Below are positions 50,969 through 59,029 of a DNA stretch of 64,000 nt, piece by piece (the first letter of the stretch is position 1; the number at the start of each line of letters is the position of its first letter). The notes under the pieces are model-generated. The model was not told the origin of the DNA, searched no databases, and saw only the letters and a program-made list of their open reading frames with translations. This stretch comes from NIOZ-UU13 sp964444135 (lineage in GTDB: Bacteria > Planctomycetota > Phycisphaerae > Sedimentisphaerales > Anaerobacaceae). The stretch spans positions 34,065-98,064 of the forward strand of contig CAYUFX010000005.1 in assembly GCA_964444135.1 (NCBI GenBank), in the 5' to 3' direction. Position numbers and translations under genes: made by a program.

Positions 50969-52303
50969 ATGAAAATGCCGAAACAACCTCCAGATCTCAA
51001 TACGATTTGGTCGCAAACTGTCAAAACTCTGGAGCGAGTTGAAAAAATCTTCGTTATGGATCCTGAGTCAGCCACCGATGGAAAATATCTTCATTGGGAC
51101 AAACTTAGGTATTATTCGCCGCCAAAAGGATTCTCCTACGAAGAGTGGTGGCTCGCACTCAAGATGAAAAGACAACAGTTATATAAGCAAGTTCCCCTTC
51201 TGGACGAGAGGGGCACACCATTTAGATATGCGATAGTCGATCCGATCCCTGAGAGATTGCATAATATTGATCAAGGTGCTGGTGGTTTTATACAAATGCC
51301 TGAACAAATTACAAATCCTGACACAAAGGACCAGTACTATGTAGGTTCGTTAATCCAAGAAGCGATTACTTCGAGTCAGCTCGAAGGTGCAGCAACAACA
51401 CGTGAAATCGCAAAGGAAATGATCAAAACGTGCCGAGCCCCCAGAGACAAGAGTGAACAAATGATTTTTAATAATTTCAAGACTATGCGAAGGATAGGTA
51501 AACTCAAGGACGAACCTTTGTCCAAAAAGTTAGTATTCGATCTTCACCAAATAATTACGGATAAAACACTGAATGATAAATCAGCAGCGGGTCGTTTCCG
51601 CAAAGCAGATGAGCGCATAGTTGTTGGTGACATGTACAATGAAATTTTTCACGATCCGCCTCCCTCCAAGCAACTCGAAGAAAGAATGGCAGCTATGTGC
51701 GCTTTTGCAAACTGTAAAAGCCCGACAGGTTTTATACACCCTGTGATCCGTTCGATTATCTTACATTTTTGGTTGGCCTATGATCATCCATTTGTTGACG
51801 GCAATGGTCGGGCAGCCAGAGCACTATTTTACTGGTCAATGCTTCGCTATGGTTTTTGGCTTTTCGAGTTTATCTCGATTTCTCAGATTATTCGAAAAGC
51901 ACCTGCAAAATACGGCCGTTCTTTCCTCTATACAGAGACGGACGACAATGATCTCACATACTTTATTCTTTATCATCTTGATGTAATTCGACGAGCTATC
52001 AAAGAGCTTCACGAATACATTAAACGCAAAACTGAACAACTACGGACAATCGAACACAAAATGCGCGGAATGGCAGCGCTGAATCATCGTCAACGCGCGC
52101 TCATCAGTCATGCCTTGCGGCATCCATACCAACACTATACTATCAGATCACATCAAGTAAGTCATAACATCGTGTATCAAACAAGTCGACTTGATCTTTT
52201 TGATTTAGAACTGCGAGGCTTACTCAAATGTCGCAAAGTAGGAAGAACGTGGCATTTTACACCGGTAGATGAGTTGGAAGAAAGACTAGCAAATTTAGCT
52301 TAG
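50969..52303 (+). CDS. Fic-domain protein with inhibitory helix and C-terminal winged helix
   Basis: A 444-residue class II Fic protein, expected to transfer AMP (or remove it) on target hydroxyls. The inhibitory motif TSSQLEGA (S-X3-E-G) is at about residue 137; the active-site motif YDHPFVDGNGRAAR (H-P-F-x-D-G-N-G-R-x-x-R) is at about residue 271. The last 80 residues (ALNHRQRALISHALRHPYQ..YTIRSHQVSHNIVYQTSRLDLFDLE) look like a winged helix-turn-helix, so it may bind its own operator. GGTGAT precedes the ATG. Endonuclease V follows 17 bases later, probably cotranscribed. Confidence 0.9.
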   Translation: MKMPKQPPDLNTIWSQTVKTLERVEKIFVMDPESATDGKYLHWDKLRYYSPPKGFSYEEWWLALKMKRQQLYKQVPLLDERGTPFRYAIVDPIPERLHNIDQGAGGFIQMPEQITNPDTKDQYYVGSLIQEAITSSQLEGAATTREIAKEMIKTCRAPRDKSEQMIFNNFKTMRRIGKLKDEPLSKKLVFDLHQIITDKTLNDKSAAGRFRKADERIVVGDMYNEIFHDPPPSKQLEERMAAMCAFANCKSPTGFIHPVIRSIILHFWLAYDHPFVDGNGRAARALFYWSMLRYGFWLFEFISISQIIRKAPAKYGRSFLYTETDDNDLTYFILYHLDVIRRAIKELHEYIKRKTEQLRTIEHKMRGMAALNHRQRALISHALRHPYQHYTIRSHQVSHNIVYQTSRLDLFDLELRGLLKCRKVGRTWHFTPVDELEERLANLA

Positions 52304-52319
52304 TTGTTACAAAAAAAAA

Positions 52320-53018
52320 ATGCAAATAAAGGATTTACACAACTGGAACTTGTCTTATTCACAGGCGCGAGATTGCCAGAAGAATCTCGCTTCCAAAGTG
52401 CAATTTATCCCACTGAAAAAACAGCCAAAACTAATCGCAGGTATTGACTGTGCCTTCAGCAAAGACGGCAAAAAAATCATTGCGGCCGTTGTAGTGTTAA
52501 AGCTGCCGGATTTCGTCCCCGTAGAAACAACAAGTGCCCTACGAAAAGTTACCTTTCCTTACATACCCGGCCTGCTTTCTTTTCGTGAAGCTCCGGTCTG
52601 TATCGCCGCGGTTGAAAAGCTCAAAAGCAAGCCGGATTTATTCATCATTGATGGTCAGGGCGTAGCCCATCCTCGCCGCCTCGGTCTGGCTGCCCATCTT
52701 GGCTTATTTTTCGATAAGCCGACTATCGGCTGTGCGAAAAGCAGACTGACCGGCCAATTTCAGGAGCCCCCGTTGGAAAAAGGTGCATATACCTTGTTGA
52801 AAGACAAAAAAGGCGTGAAACGAGATACACAGTACGAAACAATCGGTGCGGTAGTTAGAACACGTACAAAGGTCAAGCCGGTTTTCGTCTCTGTGGGTAA
52901 TAAATGCTTGCTGAAAGATGCGATAAAAATCACCCTCGCCTGTGCAGTTAAATATCGTCTGCCCGAACCTACCCGCCTCGCCCACCAGCTTGTTGGCAAA
53001 CTAAAATTGAAAACCTGA
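52320..53018 (+). CDS. nfi: Endonuclease V
   Basis: A 232-residue enzyme that cuts near deoxyinosine and other deaminated bases. Motifs: GIDCAFSKDGKKIIAAVVVL (catalytic Asp), IPGLLSFREAPVCIAAV (catalytic Glu), LFIIDGQGVAHPRRLGLAAHLG (Asp and DNA-binding region) and PTIGCAKSRLTG. The length is normal for EndoV. The ATG lies 17 bases after the fic stop. Its promoter is probably the fic promoter. It is convergent with the cyclophilin gene. Confidence 0.95.
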   Translation: MQIKDLHNWNLSYSQARDCQKNLASKVQFIPLKKQPKLIAGIDCAFSKDGKKIIAAVVVLKLPDFVPVETTSALRKVTFPYIPGLLSFREAPVCIAAVEKLKSKPDLFIIDGQGVAHPRRLGLAAHLGLFFDKPTIGCAKSRLTGQFQEPPLEKGAYTLLKDKKGVKRDTQYETIGAVVRTRTKVKPVFVSVGNKCLLKDAIKITLACAVKYRLPEPTRLAHQLVGKLKLKT

Positions 53019-53048
53019 TGACATCTAATCCGCAGTTTCGTATCGAGC

Positions 53049-53657
53049 TTATTGCGAAATAACCTTTGCGGATTTTATTTCGACAGGTTTAACCGGAACA
53101 TTATTATAACCCATCCGCGTCGTTGTGTTTACTGATGCGATTGCATCCACAACATCCATACCCTCTATTATCTTACCAAATACTGCATATCCAGGATTGC
53201 CGTTCTCAACGTAATTTAGAAAGTCGTTGTCCCTGTGATTAATGAAAAACTGGCACGTTGCGCTGTCGGGGTCATTTGTCCGAGCAATCGCGATAGTGCC
53301 ACGCTCATTTTTCAAGCCATTATCAGCTTCATTTATGATTGCCTCACGCGTTTGTTTTTCTTCCATTTCGGCTGTGAAACCACCCCCCTGTATCATAAAG
53401 TCAGGTATAACCCTGTGAAATATAGTCCCATCAAAGAAACCTTCCTCCACATATTCGAGGAAATTCTTCACCGTGACAGACGCAGCCTGCTCATTAAGCT
53501 CAATGACGATATTACCCATGCTTGTTTCCAACTTCACCGTATTCGTTTCTGATGTCATCGTATTCCTTTCAAAGTTCGCCTTTTTCGTTCCCTCACCGCA
53601 GCCGCAGACTAAAACAGCCGCCGTCAACAATCCGCAAAACCAGGACTTGCTAATCAT
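53049..53657 (-). CDS. Cyclophilin-type peptidyl-prolyl isomerase, lipoprotein
   Basis: About 202 residues. N-terminal SWFCGLLTAAVLVCGC ends in a lipobox-like V-C-G-C, so it is probably a membrane-anchored periplasmic foldase. The cyclophilin domain: VEEGFFDGTIFHRVIPDFMIQGGGFT (catalytic Arg in FHRV), ERGTIAIARTNDPDSATCQFFINHRDN and AVFGKIIEGMDVVDAIASV. The ATG at 53657 follows AGAGGTG; a GTG at 53666 is the alternative. It is next to the Gfo/Idh gene of the lipid A block. Confidence 0.93.
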   Translation of the reverse strand: MISKSWFCGLLTAAVLVCGCGEGTKKANFERNTMTSETNTVKLETSMGNIVIELNEQAASVTVKNFLEYVEEGFFDGTIFHRVIPDFMIQGGGFTAEMEEKQTREAIINEADNGLKNERGTIAIARTNDPDSATCQFFINHRDNDFLNYVENGNPGYAVFGKIIEGMDVVDAIASVNTTTRMGYNNVPVKPVEIKSAKVISQ

Positions 53658-53723
53658 AACGTACACCTCTCAAAACCAAATTTCTTATAAATGCGTCGTT
53701 TCATTTCTTTCACAGGCCGTCCA

Positions 53724-54821
53724 CTAAGTGTTATAATCTATGCTCTCATGCCATTTATGTTTTTTGACCGATGCCAGAATCTTCTGGGCACATTGCAGTG
53801 CAGCCAGGCCCTCTTCAGCACTAACCTCAGGCATAAAGTCCCTGTCCATAACCGCCCGCAGAAAAGCCTCTTGCTCCAGACGGATAGGTTCCTTATCATC
53901 TATGACAAGCTGCTCGATATGCAATAAGTCCGGCCAGTTCACAGTAGTTAGGTCAAAATCTCCGGCCTCTTTGTGCTTCTGTATCCACTTAACAACATTG
54001 GTATTTGGGTCGGCCTTTATGACAATTCCGCTCTTCTTAAAATAGTCCACACTCAGATACGCCTGCCGGCTGAACACCCGTACCTTTCTTTCGGTTTTCA
54101 GACCCAGTCTCGAAGCGGTAATATTCGCAATGCAGCCGTTCTCAAATATAATTCTTGCGTTACAGATGTCTTCATTCTTTTCAATAACATTGACACCTAC
54201 TGCGTCTATTTTCTTGATTTTACTTGCCGCCAGGGAGAGAATAATATCTATATCGTGAATCATCACATCGAGCACAACCCCGACATCGGTCGAGCGGAAT
54301 GGATACGGACTGATGCGGTTGGCCTCTATAAATTTCGGTTCAATATTGAGCCTTTTGATTGCCTGAACAACCGGATTGCAACGCTCGGAATGCCCCACCG
54401 CCACGACGCTCTTATTTTTCTTCGCAAGTCCTGCAATTTTTCTTCCTTCTCTGACGTTGGCCGCCAGGGGCTTTTCAATCAGTACTGCAATATTGTTTTT
54501 GATAAAGTCTTTTGCCAGCTTAAGATGTGTCACTGTTGGAGTAGCTATTGTTACCGCATCAATCCCGTTAAAAGTCTCTACCAAAGACTCACCGGTCCCC
54601 TTTATCCACGAACTTTTAACGTGGTCAAACTTGTCCAGGATATCGATATAATCAGTAAAGGCCAGACAATTATATTGATCGGCTAAGCGCCGGGCTTTGT
54701 TGGCGTCTATATCGACCACAGCAACAAAATCACTCTGTGGCAGCCGGTCATAGACCTTCGCGTGTATGGCCCCCATTTTGCCGGCGCCCACAACAGCAGT
54801 TCGCACTTTCGTATTTTGCAT
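53724..54821 (-). CDS. Gfo/Idh/MocA-family oxidoreductase
   Basis: About 365 residues. N-terminal NAD(P)-binding TAVVGAGKMGAIHAKVYDRLP and ATPTVTHLKLAKDFIKNNIAVLIEKPLAANVREGRKIAGLA, with the conserved EKP of the family; the C-terminal domain carries DVGVVLDVMIHDIDIILSL. ATG 54821 follows AAAGGG. It lies immediately after lpxA in the lipid A operon. In some bacteria a related dehydrogenase (GnnA) oxidises UDP-GlcNAc to make 3-amino lipid A, but its aminotransferase partner (GnnB) is not in the window, so this is only a possibility. Confidence 0.85.
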   Translation of the reverse strand: MQNTKVRTAVVGAGKMGAIHAKVYDRLPQSDFVAVVDIDANKARRLADQYNCLAFTDYIDILDKFDHVKSSWIKGTGESLVETFNGIDAVTIATPTVTHLKLAKDFIKNNIAVLIEKPLAANVREGRKIAGLAKKNKSVVAVGHSERCNPVVQAIKRLNIEPKFIEANRISPYPFRSTDVGVVLDVMIHDIDIILSLAASKIKKIDAVGVNVIEKNEDICNARIIFENGCIANITASRLGLKTERKVRVFSRQAYLSVDYFKKSGIVIKADPNTNVVKWIQKHKEAGDFDLTTVNWPDLLHIEQLVIDDKEPIRLEQEAFLRAVMDRDFMPEVSAEEGLAALQCAQKILASVKKHKWHESIDYNT

Positions 54822-54837
54822 CGTATACCCTTTGAAC

Positions 54838-54900
54838 ACGGACTAACACTGACGAGAACACGGACTAACACTGACAGGTCAGTGTCCGTCAGTGTCTGTC
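54838..54900. repeat. Palindromic 7-nt repeat over the lpxA stop codon
   Basis: Units CACGGACTAACACTGACGAG and ACACGGACTAACACTGAC are followed by GTCAGTG/TCCGTCA/GTGTCTG/TC, the reverse-complement arm. It reaches the lpxA stop codon (54899-54901). Confidence 0.75.
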
Positions 54901-55705
54901 ATCTAAACTTCTCGCGATACCTACCGAACTGATGCTCGCTGCTTTTAGTTATGCTGTCAATAATAGCCCGAACATTTTCATCGAGCCCGTCCTCCTGCGC
55001 CAAAGCATTTGCATTCTCCAGCAATGTGCCCGGCTCACGATACAGCTTCCTGTACGCTTCGAATATTCGCTTCTGTTGCTCGTCATTTAGACCGGCTCGG
55101 TCCAGACCTCGCTTATTAACACCCCGAACCCGCGTTGGATAATGCCCACTGACAGTCATAAACGGTGGAACATCCCGAGTAATCCCGGCCAGTCCCGCCA
55201 CGAAAGACCACTTACCTATGGTAACAAACTGATGTACCCCAGCCAGACCGCTGAACCAAACACCGGTCTCAATCTTGCAGTGACCCCCTATCTGCACAGA
55301 GTTACTCATGACAATCTTATCTTCAAGTATGCAATCATGTCCAATGTGCGAACCGACCATGAGGAAATCATCATTTCCTATCTTTGTCATTGTACCCGGC
55401 TGAATACCGGGATGGATGGTTACTTGTTCGTGAATGATGTTTCCATCACCCATTACAATCCCGCCGAATTCATCACCTGAACTCAAACGCAGCGTCTGCG
55501 GCCGGCACCCAATCACACAATTCGGAAAAAAATGATTATTTTCTCCAATTTTGACACCCTTGTTAATCACTACATTGGCCTCAAGTATCGTACCTGCCCC
55601 GATTGAAACCCCGCCGTCAATAACGCAATTAGGCCCAATTACAACTCCGTCAGCCAGCTCGGCATCCTTATGAACTACCGCACTGGGATGTATCTGTAAC
55701 TTCAT
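54899..55705 (-). CDS. lpxA: UDP-N-acetylglucosamine acyltransferase
   Basis: A 268-residue left-handed beta-helix enzyme that starts lipid A synthesis. Hexapeptide repeats run over residues 1-190: IHPSAVVHKDAELADGVVIGPNCVID, VTIHPGIQPGTMTKIGNDDFLMVGSHIGHDC with the catalytic His region, and GVHQFVTIGKWSFVAGLAGITRDVPPF. The helical C-terminus (KRGLDRAGLNDEQQKRIFEAYRKLYR) is typical. It lies downstream of lpxC-fabZ. The stop codon is inside a palindromic repeat. Confidence 0.95.
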   Translation of the reverse strand: MKLQIHPSAVVHKDAELADGVVIGPNCVIDGGVSIGAGTILEANVVINKGVKIGENNHFFPNCVIGCRPQTLRLSSGDEFGGIVMGDGNIIHEQVTIHPGIQPGTMTKIGNDDFLMVGSHIGHDCILEDKIVMSNSVQIGGHCKIETGVWFSGLAGVHQFVTIGKWSFVAGLAGITRDVPPFMTVSGHYPTRVRGVNKRGLDRAGLNDEQQKRIFEAYRKLYREPGTLLENANALAQEDGLDENVRAIIDSITKSSEHQFGRYREKFR

Positions 55706-55744
55706 ATCTTTTCTCTTACCTTCACAGGTTTGTTAAATGGTTAA

Positions 55745-55965
55745 TAGTAAATAGTTAAATCCGAAATTCGACCCAGCAACGCCGGGTTCCTATTGATACC
55801 CGCTGCTGGCGGGTCGAAATACTCCGTAGGACACCTTGTGGTGGAAACAATTGCAAATGACCAAAATTCAAATGACAGAAACAATAAGTTTTGAAAATTT
55901 GAACATTAGAATTTTGAATTTGTTTCGGATTTCGTGCTTCGTGCTTTTCATTACCAACTACCATA
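55745..55965. repeat. Composite palindromic repeat between lpxC-fabZ and lpxA
   Basis: 7-nt units (TTAATAG/TAAATAG/TTAAATC) are followed by a CTGCTGGCGGG palindrome near 55803 and then, from about 55853 to 55950, a copy of the dispersed element seen at 8258 (CAAATGACCAAAATTC, GAAACAATAAGTTTTG, TTCGGATTTCGTGCTTCGTGC). No ORF is credible. Confidence 0.7.
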
Positions 55966-55971
55966 CTGTTT

Positions 55972-57282
55972 CTATACCTTTTCGTCATCGACAAGCATAA
56001 ATCTGATTTGTGCTTCGGCAACCACTGCATCGCCGACCATCGCTTTGCAACGACATTGTGCCGTTCTTTTCCTCAATCTGTTTGTTTCAGCTATAAGGAT
56101 AAGCTGGTCACCGGGTATAACAGATTTACGCAATTTTACATTATCCATACTCAACAGCACTGCCAGCTTACCCGTATGTTCCAGCCTCTGTGCAAACAAC
56201 AAGCCGGACACTTGTGCCATTGCTTCTACGATAAGAACACCCGGCATAATAGGAGTCCCGGGAAAATGGCCCTGGAAGAATTGCTCATTAAAGCTTACAT
56301 TCTTTATGCCCTTTATTCGCGTATCGCCTTCAATTTCGATTACCTTGTCAACCAGTAAAAATGGGTATCTGTGGGGCAGAATCTTCCCAATCTGCCGAAT
56401 ATCCAATAGTGCATCCGTCCCGAACTTGGCAATTCGCTCCTCCTGCTGCGCCGCTTCGTACAATTTCCTTACAAGCTGCTGGTTCAACGCATGTCCGCTC
56501 TTATAAGCCACAATCCTGCCTTTAACTGCTCGACCCACTAAGGCAAGGTCACCAATCAAATCAACAATCTTATGCCTGACACACTCGTTGGGAAATCTGT
56601 AACTGTTCTTGATTGGCCCGTCTGAGTTGATAACCAGAATGTCGCGGGGGCTGATATGCGTTCCTATTCCGCGTGCCTGGAACTGCTTTGCTTCAGCCTC
56701 AAGCAAAAACGTTCGAGCTGCTGCCAGATGGTTCTCAAAGTTCTCCGGCGTCAGCCGACAACTGAAAATCTGCCTGTCGATACCCGTGTGCCCACCGTAA
56801 TCCAGATCGTAAGTCAGACTTAATCCGTTTTCAGAATACGGCAGGGCGTAAATGCAGGCATCACCGGCGGTAATAGTAATCGGCTTTTTGATAACAAATT
56901 CTTTCCGCCTAACGTCCTGCTCAACCTTCTCGGCACGTTTGAGAACCTTGAAATACTCGGCACTGCTGCAGTCCGGGGCTGGCAGCTCAGAGCCGTTAAC
57001 TTCTACAACCACATTATCAATCTCAAGCGCGTTAATCGCAGCCAAACAGTGCTCGATAGTCTCTATACTGACGGAACCTTTTTTTATTGTCGTGCGGCGA
57101 CTGCGCTCGGCGAGGTTGGATGCAACAGCGCTAATCCGCACAGGCTCAGGAATATCGGTTCGAACGAAAGTAATCCCCGAATTCGCGGGAGAAGGGCGAA
57201 AAACGACCTTCGCCTCCTTTCCCTCGAATAAACCCCGACCGTGAATCTTACCTTCATTCTTTATAGTTTTTTGCAGCTTCAA
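55972..57282 (-). CDS. lpxC-fabZ: Fused LpxC deacetylase / FabZ dehydratase
   Basis: A 436-residue fusion. Residues 1-285 are UDP-3-O-acyl-GlcNAc deacetylase, the committed step of lipid A: SIETIEHCLAAINAL supplies one zinc His, ECVRHKIVDLIGDLAL the second His and the Asp, and KSGHALNQQLV the general His. The usual P-x-x-DGS loop reads PAPDCSS here. Residues 295-436 are FabZ (LPHRYPFLLVDKVIEI; QGHFPGTPIMPGVLIVEAMAQVSG, with the catalytic His and Glu). Such fusions occur in Bacteroidetes and planctomycetes. The gene start overlaps the lpxD end by 29 bases. Confidence 0.96.
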   Translation of the reverse strand: MKLQKTIKNEGKIHGRGLFEGKEAKVVFRPSPANSGITFVRTDIPEPVRISAVASNLAERSRRTTIKKGSVSIETIEHCLAAINALEIDNVVVEVNGSELPAPDCSSAEYFKVLKRAEKVEQDVRRKEFVIKKPITITAGDACIYALPYSENGLSLTYDLDYGGHTGIDRQIFSCRLTPENFENHLAAARTFLLEAEAKQFQARGIGTHISPRDILVINSDGPIKNSYRFPNECVRHKIVDLIGDLALVGRAVKGRIVAYKSGHALNQQLVRKLYEAAQQEERIAKFGTDALLDIRQIGKILPHRYPFLLVDKVIEIEGDTRIKGIKNVSFNEQFFQGHFPGTPIMPGVLIVEAMAQVSGLLFAQRLEHTGKLAVLLSMDNVKLRKSVIPGDQLILIAETNRLRKRTAQCRCKAMVGDAVVAEAQIRFMLVDDEKV

Positions 57283-58312
57283 GTTTTTCTACCCTCTTGA
57301 TTAGGTGCTTCAGATGCTCTGCTATCTTAGGCAAACGCCTCATCAAACACATTATTCTGAATGCCTCTCTCCTTTCAAGCGCCGGGCTGCCAGCGAACTG
57401 TTGTCCGGCTGCTATGCTATCGTGAACACCGGATTTAGCACCAATCATTGTACCATCGCCTATTTCTATATTATCTCTCAGGCCAACCTGGCCGCCCAAC
57501 ACAACACCGTCACCCAGCTTGCAGTTGCCGGAAATACCAGCTTGGGCCGCTATCAGACAGCACTTGCCGATTACCACGTTATGGGCGATTTGCGCAAGGT
57601 TATCTATCTTTGTACCGGCTCCTATTATGGTATTTCCAAACTTGGCTCTGTCAATGCTGCAATTGGCTCCTATCTCGACAAAGTCTTCAATCGCAACCCC
57701 GCCGTTGTGTGGAATAAGTCTGTGGGCTCCCTCGATAAATGAATACCCAAAACCGGTCGAGCCAATTGTGCTGTTTGCCTGAATGACCACATTGTTACCT
57801 AAACAGCAGTTGTGATAAATAACAACATTGCTGTCGAGCCGGCAATTCTTGCCCAGTTTTGAATTCTCGCCTATTTTGCATCCGCTATCGATAATGCTGT
57901 TTTCGCCGATTTCAACACCATCGTTAATCACTACGCCCGCACCAACAAACACACCTGCAGCTATCTTGACGTCCTGGGCGAGCTTAGCGGTCGGGTCAAT
58001 ACCTGCGGTTACAGCTTTTAGTTTAGGCGCAAAAATATTCAAGGCTTCTATTAAAGCCGCATCGACATTTTTGACAACCAGTTGCGGCTTGTCTAAACCC
58101 TCGAGACGCGAAGAAACAATAACTGCACCTGCACGGGAAACTTCAAGCGCAGCCTTATGTTTATCATCTGAGACGAAAGTAACTTCACTCTCATTGGCCG
58201 TCTCGACCGGGCCTACAGCGCTTATCTGCCGGCTCCCGATTTTATCGGTATCAACCTTACCGGCTAACTCGGCCTCAAGCCGCTTAGCTAATTGTGCAAC
58301 TGTCAATCTCAT
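57254..58312 (-). CDS. lpxD: UDP-3-O-acylglucosamine N-acyltransferase
   Basis: A 352-residue enzyme for the third step of lipid A synthesis. The N-terminal uridine-binding domain (LTVAQLAKRLEAELAGK; ANESEVTFVSDDKHKAALE) precedes a hexapeptide beta-helix (DPTAKLAQDVKIAAGVFVGAGVVINDGVEIGENSIID and onward) with IAHNVVIGKCCLIAAQAGISG near the catalytic His, and a helical tail. Order and length match LpxD. It is encoded directly before lpxC-fabZ with an overlap and after skp. Confidence 0.96.
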   Translation of the reverse strand: MRLTVAQLAKRLEAELAGKVDTDKIGSRQISAVGPVETANESEVTFVSDDKHKAALEVSRAGAVIVSSRLEGLDKPQLVVKNVDAALIEALNIFAPKLKAVTAGIDPTAKLAQDVKIAAGVFVGAGVVINDGVEIGENSIIDSGCKIGENSKLGKNCRLDSNVVIYHNCCLGNNVVIQANSTIGSTGFGYSFIEGAHRLIPHNGGVAIEDFVEIGANCSIDRAKFGNTIIGAGTKIDNLAQIAHNVVIGKCCLIAAQAGISGNCKLGDGVVLGGQVGLRDNIEIGDGTMIGAKSGVHDSIAAGQQFAGSPALERREAFRIMCLMRRLPKIAEHLKHLIKRVEKLEAAKNYKE

Positions 58313-58329
58313 TCCGAATCAAAAACCGA

Positions 58330-58385
58330 TTGATTAATCGATGAGTCCACTCACCACTCACCACTCACAACTCACCATTTACCAG
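58330..58385. repeat. 7-nt repeat (cactcac units) between skp and lpxD
   Basis: CCACTCA/CCACTCA/CCACTCA/CAACTCA/CC units, with GATTGATTAATCGATGAGT forming a weaker opposite arm. It lies between the skp stop and the lpxD start. Confidence 0.65.
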
Positions 58386-58389
58386 ATGA

Positions 58390-58977
58390 TTATTTTTTAT
58401 CCAGCCGAGCCACTACCTCATCGGAAATATCTACACATCCGCCACTATACAATACTTTGTGAGTACTGATTGTCTGCGAAATTTGATTTACACTTAATGC
58501 AAGAACGTCGATTTCATCCTTTTCCAACACCAAATCCAAACCCTTTTGCTCGGCCAGTTCAGAGGTTATTTGCAGAATGTCATTGTAGAGTTCTTTGCTC
58601 CATCTGTATTCTTTCAATATCCTCTGCTCTTTGTTGAAATCCTGCTGGGCCTGAAGGCTGGCCCGCTTATCTATCAGCTCCTTGCGCTGTGCCAGGTAAT
58701 CACTGCTGTCCTGTTTTAACGCCTTCAGTGCCGCTTCCTGGGCCTCGATGTCTTCGGAAAGCTTCTTCAATTCCGCTATTATTCTGTCTTGCCAGGTAAG
58801 AGACTCGGTCCTGTACGCGGCGCTTCTCTTACAGTCACGAAAGACTTTCAGAATGCTGACCGTACCAATCTTTGAAGAGGGAGTATCGCCTTTCGACTGA
58901 GCCTGGCTGTATTCATAGCCCATTGCCAAAATAACCACACCTGCCAAACAACCCAAAACCATCGTCCTGGCCTTCAT
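58390..58977 (-). CDS. OmpH/Skp-family periplasmic chaperone
   Basis: A 195-residue protein with a signal peptide (TMVLGCLAGVVILAMGYEYSQA) and a long coiled-coil middle (IAELKKLSEDIEAQEAALKALKQDSSDYLAQRKELIDKRASLQAQQ) that ends in QKGLDLVLEKDEIDVLAL, the characteristic Skp C-terminal block. Skp holds outer-membrane proteins for delivery to BamA. The gene follows bamA directly in the same direction and precedes lpxD, the usual bamA-skp-lpxD order. Confidence 0.92.
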   Translation of the reverse strand: MKARTMVLGCLAGVVILAMGYEYSQAQSKGDTPSSKIGTVSILKVFRDCKRSAAYRTESLTWQDRIIAELKKLSEDIEAQEAALKALKQDSSDYLAQRKELIDKRASLQAQQDFNKEQRILKEYRWSKELYNDILQITSELAEQKGLDLVLEKDEIDVLALSVNQISQTISTHKVLYSGGCVDISDEVVARLDKK

Positions 58978-59029
58978 GAATCATCCTTTCTACTTTAATC
59001 TTATCTACTTTAATCTTAAATCTTTACTT

